The notes under the pieces: model-generated
Told to the model about the DNA's origin: nothing
What the model saw: the letters and a program-made list of their open reading frames with translations, nothing else
The model's database searches: none
In this document: positions 1 through 5,371 of the stretch, piece after piece
Layout of the letters: each line of letters starts with the position of its first letter
Position numbering within the stretch: the first letter of the stretch is position 1
Program-made: the position numbers and the translations under genes
Assembly: GCA_011523245.1 (NCBI GenBank)
Contig: WTHG01000210.1
Location: forward strand, 1-7,862
Direction of reading: 5' to 3'
Length of the DNA stretch: 7,862 bases
Source of the DNA: Verrucomicrobiales bacterium
GTDB taxonomy: Bacteria > Verrucomicrobiota > Verrucomicrobiia > Limisphaerales > UBA1100

Positions 1-1116
1 AAGCTGGGAAGTCACCAAGCCGCCAATGGTATCCACGCCTGGCGCGCGTTCGAGCGCGGGGTATTCACGTCGGAAATCCTCTAACCACACATTGCCGGTC
101 ATCCGCCAACGGCCTGCCGCTTGTTCCTCAAGAACAAACTGGGATTGGCCCCCTTCCCGGCGCAGTCCGCCCACGATATCCGCTAAGATATCCTCCAGCG
201 TCACCAAGCCCGCGGTGGTACCGAATTCATCCAGAACAATCGCCATACTATGCTTTTTCTTTTGAAAACTCTTGAGCAATTCCAACAGGTTCATTTCTTC
301 GGGTACAAAGGATGGAAAATCAATGACCTCCACCATGTCCACCTTCGGATCGGCTAAGAGCTTGGGCGTGTTTAAAACACCCACAATACTATCCGGGCTC
401 TCCCCGTACATCGGCAATCGGCGGTGTTGATGTTTGCGCGCGGCTTCCAACATTTCCGAAACGTTTAGGTCGTGTGGAATGCTGGCCATTTGTGATCGCG
501 GCCGCATCAGATCCCCCACCGTGCGTCGATCCAGATGGGTAATGCTAAGAATGATTTCCTTTTCCGAAATACCCAACGTACCGGACTGCCAAGCTAGCTC
601 AAGCAACTCGCGATACTCTTCATCGGATAAGGCCGGTAACGGCTGGATGGATTTGGGTACCAACCGCAGCAGTTGATTATTCACCGCTTGCGCCACTCGA
701 CGGACCGGCCCGGTGAGCTGCACCAACCAAAGCATCACCGAAGCCACGCGCGGTGCCCACGCTTCCGGCCGCCGAACAGCCAAGGTTTTGGGGACAATTT
801 CAGAAAATAAAATCAATCCAGTCGCCAACAAAAAACCCATTAAGGCAAAGCGGTCAGGATTCAATTTCCAACCGAGCACCAGAGCCACGGCAATCACTGC
901 GCCATGTGCCAGAGTGTTGCCGAGCGTCATGGTCGCGAGTAAATCTTGAGGAGATGCAAGCAGTTTTCGGATAAACACACCACGCTCGGGCTGATGGGCG
1001 GTGATTTGGCGTAGGCGCCATTTTCCGAGCGTCAGCAGGGCTGTTTCCGCGAGGGCAAAGAAGAATGCCACGCCGGTGAAACCCAGCAGCAGAATCAGTT
1101 CAGTATACCACTGCAT
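1..1116 (-). CDS. HlyC/CorC-family CNNM/CBS-domain membrane protein, 3' part outside window
   Basis: The reading frame is open from an ATG at 1116 to the window edge: 372 codons, with the C-terminus missing. Residues 1-150 form a CNNM-type membrane domain, with hydrophobic segments near 5-25, 60-82 and 90-108, an N-terminal ALAET motif and SEIVPK at 105-110 (family consensus GEIxPK, so Ser replaces Gly). Residues 199-315 are a tandem CBS pair: VGDLMRPRSQM at 200-210, RLPMYGESPDSIVGVL at 233-248, and MAIVLDEFGTTAG followed by LVTLEDILADIVG at 291-316. From about 325 the small C-terminal CorC_HlyC domain begins (GNVWLEDF, VDTIGGLV). Relatives are linked to Mg2+/Co2+ transport or efflux; many carry a haemolysin label of doubtful meaning. 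The substrate cannot be read from the sequence. The gene starts 15 nt after the ftsZ stop with only a weak ribosome site (TAGG) and no visible terminator between, so co-transcription is likely. No functional link to division is implied. Confidence 0.93.
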   Translation of the reverse strand, partial: MQWYTELILLLGFTGVAFFFALAETALLTLGKWRLRQITAHQPERGVFIRKLLASPQDLLATMTLGNTLAHGAVIAVALVLGWKLNPDRFALMGFLLATGLILFSEIVPKTLAVRRPEAWAPRVASVMLWLVQLTGPVRRVAQAVNNQLLRLVPKSIQPLPALSDEEYRELLELAWQSGTLGISEKEIILSITHLDRRTVGDLMRPRSQMASIPHDLNVSEMLEAARKHQHRRLPMYGESPDSIVGVLNTPKLLADPKVDMVEVIDFPSFVPEEMNLLELLKSFQKKKHSMAIVLDEFGTTAGLVTLEDILADIVGGLRREGGQSQFVLEEQAAGRWRMTGNVWLEDFRREYPALERAPGVDTIGGLVTSQL

Positions 1117-1131
1117 GCCTATAGAGCTGCC

Positions 1132-2286
1132 CTAGTTCAAGATCATGTTGCGCCGCAAAAAGGTGGGCACATCAAGGTCTTCGCCATCGTGAAGGTTTGG
1201 TTCGCCCTTGTCAAAGCGCCCCTTGGAAATCGGTACAAGTGGAAGTTGTTGTTGCTGGAAATCGCGAGTGGAGGCTGGTTGGTTACGGGGAGTGGTGGGC
1301 ATGGAAATCTTTAGGGGCTCGGGCTTCATTGAAGTGGGGAGCACTTCTTTCACCGTCCGTCGCGGCATCAGCATCATCGCCCCCATCCCTTTACCCATGG
1401 CGTCATCCACATGAACACCCAAAATCACCTTAGCTCGGGATGCCGCAGTTTTGAGGTGGGCCATAAACTCATCCACCTCCTCCATGGACATGGATTCGTC
1501 TCCTACGAGACTCACGATCAATCCCTCGCAATTTCGAAACTCCGAACCCGCATTCAAATGCGGGTGATTCAGAATCGCCTCCACCAACGCCCTTGGCCGG
1601 GCGTCTCCCGCCACCTCAACCGTGATCAGACTGCTCTCTCCATGGTAGCCCGTCATCAAACGGCGCACGTGTGCAAAATCCACATTCAATTCCCCATCCG
1701 CTCGTGCCAAACGCCCCATCCCCATTAAGGCTCCCAACACGTGACCATTGGCCGCCTCCATGCATTCGGGCACTGAGGCATTTTTACCTAGGGTTTCCAT
1801 CACGTTTTGGTTGGGCATGCGCACCACCGTATCAGCCACTTGTGTCAACCGATTCACCGCAACCCGAGCCGTTTCGTTACGGCCTTCCAAATCAAAAGGC
1901 TCGATCGCCAAAGCCACGACCAATGCGCCCCCTTCAGAGGCGATTTCTGAAACTACCGGCGCACCGCCGCCGCCCATGCCGCCGCCCATGCCGGCAACAA
2001 TGACCACGAGATCGGCCCCCATGAGTTTGCCCGCAATCCGGTCGCGTGCTGCCCGAACACAATTGGCGCCTTCACCTTCATCACCGCTACAGCCCCAGCC
2101 GCGACGATTCGTTTCGCCCAACTGAATCCGCTCAGCGATTTGGCAACGTTGCAGATGTTCGCAATCCGAATCCACCGCCAAAAAATTCGTGGCCGGGAAT
2201 CCTGCCGCCGCCACCCGATCCAGCAACCGCAGGCCGGCGCAGCCCACGCCCACCATTTTCAAGCAAAGATTGGGTTCCGATTTCAT
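1132..2286 (-). CDS. ftsZ: Cell division protein FtsZ with degenerate GTP-binding and catalytic loops
   Basis: This tubulin-fold protein of 384 residues, normal for FtsZ, should form the cytoplasmic Z-ring. The N-terminal nucleotide domain spans about 9-185, the T7 loop is at 201-207, the C-terminal domain runs to about 310, a Pro/Gln-rich linker covers 312-368 and the partner-binding tail is LDVPTFLRRN at 371-380. Fold landmarks are clear: RGWG at 62-65, VAGMGGG at 97-103, APVVSEIAS, PFDLEG at 130-135, EAAN at 177-180. Several functional positions depart from consensus. T1 GGGGGN is GCAGLR (15-20), T2 NTD is DSD (39-41), T4 GGGTGTG is GGGMGGG (101-107), and the guanine-side F..AAND reads M..AANG (176-181). 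The arginine after the T5 FEG is displaced (EGRNET), and T7 NVDFAD is NVDFAH (201-206). The start ATG follows the ftsA stop by six bases (CGAGGG), leaving GAGGG abutting the start, so re-initiation after ftsA is likely. An intact frame with substitutions in separate loops argues against sequencing error. Whether it hydrolyses GTP cannot be told from sequence. Confidence 0.93.
   Translation of the reverse strand: MKSEPNLCLKMVGVGCAGLRLLDRVAAAGFPATNFLAVDSDCEHLQRCQIAERIQLGETNRRGWGCSGDEGEGANCVRAARDRIAGKLMGADLVVIVAGMGGGMGGGGAPVVSEIASEGGALVVALAIEPFDLEGRNETARVAVNRLTQVADTVVRMPNQNVMETLGKNASVPECMEAANGHVLGALMGMGRLARADGELNVDFAHVRRLMTGYHGESSLITVEVAGDARPRALVEAILNHPHLNAGSEFRNCEGLIVSLVGDESMSMEEVDEFMAHLKTAASRAKVILGVHVDDAMGKGMGAMMLMPRRTVKEVLPTSMKPEPLKISMPTTPRNQPASTRDFQQQQLPLVPISKGRFDKGEPNLHDGEDLDVPTFLRRNMILN
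1969..1992 (-). repeat. Perfect 12-bp tandem repeat encoding the FtsZ T4 loop
   Basis: Two identical copies of GGCATGGGCGGC (coding strand) lie head to tail and encode G-M-G-G twice, residues 99-106 of FtsZ. This is where other FtsZ proteins read GMGG-GTGT. The repeat is in frame, and the loop keeps its normal length, so the second copy takes the place of the usual GTGT instead of adding to it. Two further GGC/GGT glycine codons follow. Confidence 0.95.
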
Positions 2287-2292
2287 CCCTCG

Positions 2293-3492
2293 TTAATGAG
2301 TCAGCCAGCCTAGCAGGCCTTTTCGTTGACGTGCCCGGGCCCGCATTTGGCGCGCCCCAAACTTCACTAGCCCCATGGCCGCCGTGCATTCGGGTTGATG
2401 CAGTACCCCCCCTTCCTGTGCCTCATCTGTTTCGTGTGGCAAACAGACGTCTAATTCAAAAACCTGATGTGCTAGAAGATTGATTTGAGGTGTACGTGCC
2501 CCACCTCCGGTTAACAGCACACTACCGTTGATACGACGCAACAACCCGTTTTGTTCCAGATCTTCGCGAATCAATCGAAATAACTCGTCCAGCCGCGCAT
2601 GCATGATTTGCTGAATGTGCCCCACGCTCACCTGTTTATCATCCAATCCGACTTCACTGGCAAAATTCACCGCTCGATGCGCCACGCGTGGGTCCGGCAC
2701 AGCACTGCCTTGCTCAAGTTTTAGGCGTTCTGCCCGGGTCTGAGTAAGTTTTATGCCCACCGCCAAATCATTGGTCACATGTTCGCCTCCCACCGCCAAT
2801 ACCCCTGTGTGGCACATGGAGCCCCCCAAATAAACCGAATACTCCGTTGTTCCCGCACCCAGATCGATCATCAGCGCCCCTTGTTCGCCCAGTTGTGAAG
2901 TAAGGATCGGTAAGGCGGCCACTCGGCCATTGAAGGCCACATCCTCCACATCAATGCCCAGACCTTTCACCACGCGTACTGGGTTTTGAATTCGGGTACG
3001 TTGGCCACAAACCACATGCACATCCACCTCCAGCTTGGAGGCCACGCGGCCCACCGGCTGCTGTACATCATCCTGACCATCTACTCGGAAATGCTGACGC
3101 ACGGTGTGTAGCATCTCTTCGTCCGCAGGTAATTGAGGCTGCGCGCCGCGCACCACGCGGCTAACATCCTCTTCATCGATCTCACGCCCCACCGAAGCAA
3201 TTGGATGCGCTCCGCGATTGTTGAATCCTTTTATGTGCGCCCCGGTCACTCCGAGATGAACACTTCCGATCTCAATATCCGATTGCTGCTCTGCTTCATT
3301 CAAAGCTGCGCGCACAGCATCCTCTGCCACTTCGGCGTTGATGATCTCCCCTTTTCGAACCGCTCCAGCAGTGAGCGATTGCCCTACCCCAATCACATGC
3401 AGCCCTTCGTCCTCACTCAATTCACCGACGACTGCGCAGACCTTGGCCGTACCAATTTCTAGGCCCACGATGATTTCAGTGCGGTCGAACAT
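2293..3492 (-). CDS. ftsA: Cell division protein FtsA, actin-like membrane anchor for FtsZ
   Basis: FtsA is an ATP-binding actin-fold protein that tethers FtsZ filaments to the inner membrane and recruits later division proteins. At 399 residues it is close to the usual 400-420. The phosphate-1 motif is GLEIGTAKV (10-18), the same as I recall for the E. coli protein. The FtsA-specific 1C domain lies at about 85-165, the phosphate-2 motif is IDLGAGTTEYSVY (209-221), and the adenosine motif is LLTGGGAR (326-333). The C-terminus RQRKGLLGWLTH (388-399) is a short basic, amphipathic helix of the membrane-targeting type, so the anchor looks intact. The ATG lies 3 nt after the ftsQ stop and has a good ribosome site (GGAG, 6 nt upstream) inside the last ftsQ codons, which indicates translational coupling. 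It is in the same frame as both ftsQ and ftsZ. All nucleotide motifs look functional, unlike those of the neighbouring FtsZ. Confidence 0.97.
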   Translation of the reverse strand: MFDRTEIIVGLEIGTAKVCAVVGELSEDEGLHVIGVGQSLTAGAVRKGEIINAEVAEDAVRAALNEAEQQSDIEIGSVHLGVTGAHIKGFNNRGAHPIASVGREIDEEDVSRVVRGAQPQLPADEEMLHTVRQHFRVDGQDDVQQPVGRVASKLEVDVHVVCGQRTRIQNPVRVVKGLGIDVEDVAFNGRVAALPILTSQLGEQGALMIDLGAGTTEYSVYLGGSMCHTGVLAVGGEHVTNDLAVGIKLTQTRAERLKLEQGSAVPDPRVAHRAVNFASEVGLDDKQVSVGHIQQIMHARLDELFRLIREDLEQNGLLRRINGSVLLTGGGARTPQINLLAHQVFELDVCLPHETDEAQEGGVLHQPECTAAMGLVKFGARQMRARARQRKGLLGWLTH

Positions 3493-3495
3493 GCT

Positions 3496-4407
3496 TTACT
3501 CCGTGCTCGTGCGACTGGCCAGAGCCCATTTCACGGGCAGATTGTTTTTGATGGATAAATCAGCCGTCGCGATGGCGCGATGATGTTGGCGACCCAGATC
3601 ATGAATCTGCCGCCAGCGACTCAGTTGACGATCCAGTCCGTGCAACGCGAATGTCATACGCCCACCTTGCCAAGTCACCACCTCCATGGTTTCGCGTCGG
3701 GACACATCGATCTGCCGCAAATGAGCCAACCCTGCCATTGGAGATAGATCAAATTGCCGGATCAATTCTAGAGCTGCCGAAAGCTGCGCAGAGTCAATTC
3801 TACGTCCAGGCATCAACTCTGCCTGACTTAGTCCCACGATGAGCGGCATCCATTTTGGTAGCGCGTCCGTAGTAGTCAGCTTGGGATCAATTGGCGGAAT
3901 CACAACGCCTTGGCCATCAATCCAATATCGCACACGCCGCAGATTTCCATCGCCTTGCTGTTTGTAGCCGATCACTTGAGCCAACGGTTGTCGTTCAGTA
4001 ATCCGCAGGCGTAACGTCTCGGGCAACACGCGATCCACCGCCGCGGTTTCAATCAGGGGCACCATTTCGAGGTCGCGCTTCACCCGTTGTAAATCTAAGC
4101 CGAATAAATTGTCGCCCTTTTGCACACGCGCCCACGCCTGAATCTGGCTGGACTGAATGACCCCGTCGGTGCGGATATCCACCGAGCGCACAGAAAAATG
4201 GTCATTCTGGTAAAACCCCGATTTCAACAGAAAACCGCCACCATGCCATACCCCCACGAACAAAACCACCGCACCCAACACAAATCCGGCTGTACGCGCC
4301 GCCCAACGTAGACGTTGTTGGCGCACTTTTTCAGCCGGTAAATCCACGTTTAACAACGTGTATCGTTGTTGTCCGCGTCGGCTGCCTTGGCGTCGTTTTC
4401 CCCACAT
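3496..4407 (-). CDS. ftsQ: Cell division protein FtsQ (DivIB), bitopic membrane protein with POTRA domain
   Basis: FtsQ is a single-pass inner-membrane divisome protein whose periplasmic part links early and late division proteins (FtsB/FtsL partners in model species). The chosen start gives 303 residues. The cytoplasmic N-terminus is strongly basic (WGKRRQGSRRG, 2-12), and one membrane segment lies at about 38-56 (AGFVLGAVVLFVGVW). A POTRA domain follows at 71-140: FSVRSVDIRTDG opens it, and VPLIETAAVDRVLPETLRLRITERQP carries the family's typical end of POTRA in pieces at 116-141. The FtsQ beta domain spans about 142-290, including the YWIDGQGVVIPP stretch at 161-172. The frame extends upstream to a GTG at 4443, but that would overlap ddl by 34 nt and has no ribosome site. 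The ATG at 4407, 2 nt after the ddl stop (TAATCATG), is preferred. No clear Shine-Dalgarno precedes it, so coupling to ddl is likely. Sequence conservation in this family is low; the call rests on domain layout plus position. Confidence 0.93.
   Translation of the reverse strand: MWGKRRQGSRRGQQRYTLLNVDLPAEKVRQQRLRWAARTAGFVLGAVVLFVGVWHGGGFLLKSGFYQNDHFSVRSVDIRTDGVIQSSQIQAWARVQKGDNLFGLDLQRVKRDLEMVPLIETAAVDRVLPETLRLRITERQPLAQVIGYKQQGDGNLRRVRYWIDGQGVVIPPIDPKLTTTDALPKWMPLIVGLSQAELMPGRRIDSAQLSAALELIRQFDLSPMAGLAHLRQIDVSRRETMEVVTWQGGRMTFALHGLDRQLSRWRQIHDLGRQHHRAIATADLSIKNNLPVKWALASRTSTE
3499..3502 (-). promoter_or_regulatory. Ribosome binding site of ftsA
   Basis: GGAG formed by the last sense codons of ftsQ (ACG GAG TAA), 6 nt before the ftsA ATG at 3492. 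Spacing is ideal. Its position inside the ftsQ coding end suggests that terminating ftsQ ribosomes help start ftsA. Confidence 0.7.
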
Positions 4408-4409
4408 GA

Positions 4410-5312
4410 TTAGTTTCGGCGCAACGCCAGCTCGAGCATGCACTGACAGAGCGCATTAAAATTAATACCAGCCACCTCGGCGGCTTTGGGCAGCAAACTG
4501 GTTTCAGTCATGCCCGGCAGCGTATTGACCTCCAAAACATACGGCTTGAACTCCGCATTTAGCATGACATCCACACGACCAAAATCCCGTGCCCCCACCG
4601 CCTCAAAAGCTCTCAACCCTAATGCCTGTACGTGCGCGGCAACCTCATTCGGCAAATCGGCTGGGCAAAAATAATCGGTAGCTCCGGACGTGTATTTGTT
4701 TTCGTAATTGTACCCACCGGCCTTTGGCCGCACTTCCACCACCGGCAATACGGCGCCATCCAGAACCCCCACCGTCAACTCGCGCCCTTGAATACATTCC
4801 TCACACAACACCGCCCCGCCATAACGCAGGGAATCGGCCAAAGCCACATTCCATCCGGCCTCCCCCTCAACCCGATTCAAGCCCACACTGGAACCCTGTG
4901 CCGCCGGCTTGAGAATCCATGGAGCGGGAATGGAGCCGGGCGGGGCAGATGTTGGAGAATCAATCAGAACTCCCCGTGGCGAAGTGATTTGGTGTTGTTG
5001 GAAGAGTTCCTTGCTACGCACTTTGTCAAACGCCAAGGCGCTGCCGACCGCATTCGTGCCAGTGTACGGCACACCCAGTGTTTCCAACTGGGACTGCACC
5101 TGCCCATCCTCTCCATATTCGCCGTGCAACGCCAAGAACACCACCTCGGTTTTAGTCGGTAATTCCCATGATTCCCCGGCGGGATCCACCTCACTCACCG
5201 CATGCCCAAGGCCACGCAAGGCACGGGCTACAGCCGCGCCGGATCGTAATGAGACCTCCCGCTCCGCGCCTCTGCCCCCAAGCAGAACCGTTACCTGGAA
5301 CTGGTTTACCAA
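4410..5312 (-). CDS. ddl: D-alanine--D-alanine ligase
   Basis: This cytoplasmic ATP-grasp ligase joins two D-alanines for the end of the peptidoglycan pentapeptide. The full length is 300 residues, typical of DdlB. Motifs in order: LLGGRGAEREVSLRSG (10-25; a Gly stands where Ser is common before AERE), ALHGEYGEDG (61-70), WILKPAAQGSSVGLNRV (132-148, nucleotide loop), EECIQGRELTVGVLDG (171-186), YNYENKYTSGATDYFCPA (201-218, omega loop) and GRVDVML with LEVNTLPGMTETSLLPKAA (245-278, metal and product site). Tyrosines in the omega loop (201, 203, 207) and the absence of the Phe substitution seen in D-Ala-D-Lac enzymes favour ordinary D-Ala-D-Ala product. The start is TTG at 5312. The frame upstream meets a TGA at 5346-5348 with no ATG, GTG or other TTG between, and the conserved LLGG lies only 10 residues in, so no later start fits. 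A perfect AAGGAGG sits just one base before the TTG. ftsQ begins 2 nt after the stop. Confidence 0.96.
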   Translation of the reverse strand: MVNQFQVTVLLGGRGAEREVSLRSGAAVARALRGLGHAVSEVDPAGESWELPTKTEVVFLALHGEYGEDGQVQSQLETLGVPYTGTNAVGSALAFDKVRSKELFQQHQITSPRGVLIDSPTSAPPGSIPAPWILKPAAQGSSVGLNRVEGEAGWNVALADSLRYGGAVLCEECIQGRELTVGVLDGAVLPVVEVRPKAGGYNYENKYTSGATDYFCPADLPNEVAAHVQALGLRAFEAVGARDFGRVDVMLNAEFKPYVLEVNTLPGMTETSLLPKAAEVAGINFNALCQCMLELALRRN

Positions 5313-5313
5313 A

Positions 5314-5320
5314 CCTCCTT
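5314..5320 (-). promoter_or_regulatory. Perfect Shine-Dalgarno sequence of ddl, unusually close to its TTG start
   Basis: AAGGAGG on the coding strand is fully complementary to the 16S rRNA tail. Only one base (T) separates it from the TTG start at 5312, whereas 5-9 nt is usual. The codons at the usual distance are GTA and AAC, neither a normal start. The site marks the start region firmly even though the exact initiating codon stays uncertain. Confidence 0.7.
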
Positions 5321-5326
5321 GGCGCC

Positions 5327-5354
5327 AGTATACAAAAATGCGAGTTCAGGACAA
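5327..5354 (-). promoter_or_regulatory. Candidate sigma-70-type promoter for ddl-ftsQ-ftsA-ftsZ
   Basis: A TTGTCC box (5349-5354, 4 of 6 to TTGACA) and TATACT (5327-5332, 5 of 6 to TATAAT) are separated by 16 nt in the 59-nt gap between murC-murB and ddl. A start 6-8 bases downstream would fall at or just before the AAGGAGG, giving a very short leader. Matches this good occur by chance, and verrucomicrobial promoters are poorly charted, so this remains a candidate. Confidence 0.3.
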
Positions 5355-5360
5355 TCCTGA
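5346..5360. repeat. Small inverted repeat in the murC-murB/ddl gap
   Basis: TCAGGA and TCCTGA flank a 3-nt loop, forming a perfect 6-bp stem. Read on the minus strand, a run of five T begins 7 nt after the stem, too far and too short for a convincing intrinsic terminator. The arm overlaps the candidate -35 box, so it could equally be an operator-like palindrome or an mRNA hairpin protecting the downstream transcript. No function can be assigned. Confidence 0.45.
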
Positions 5361-5371
5361 TATACGGAAAT

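Noticed and set aside
1132..2286. FtsZ gene as a non-division FtsZ-like (FtsZl) or bacterial tubulin (Btub) family member
   Set aside because: The dcw location directly after ftsA and the retained DVPTFLRR tail, together with overall FtsZ landmarks, point to the division protein, although the active site is altered.
1132..2286. Sequencing error or pseudogene as explanation for the odd FtsZ motifs
   Set aside because: The frame is intact at normal length. The substitutions are in-frame, lie in separate loops, and the rest of the protein and its tail are well kept.
1208..2483. Several plus-strand open frames opposite ftsZ and the end of ftsA
   Set aside because: These are antisense shadows of a GC-rich gene; the glycine codons of FtsZ read as Pro/Ala runs on the other strand.
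4408..4443. Upstream GTG start for ftsQ at 4443, adding 12 residues
   Set aside because: It overlaps ddl by 34 nt, has no ribosome site, and the added residues fit no FtsQ feature. The ATG 2 nt after the ddl stop is more natural.
5334..5360. Intrinsic terminator between murC-murB and ddl
   Set aside because: The stem is only 6 bp and not GC-rich. The five-T run starts 7 nt after it, and the downstream genes belong to the same cluster.
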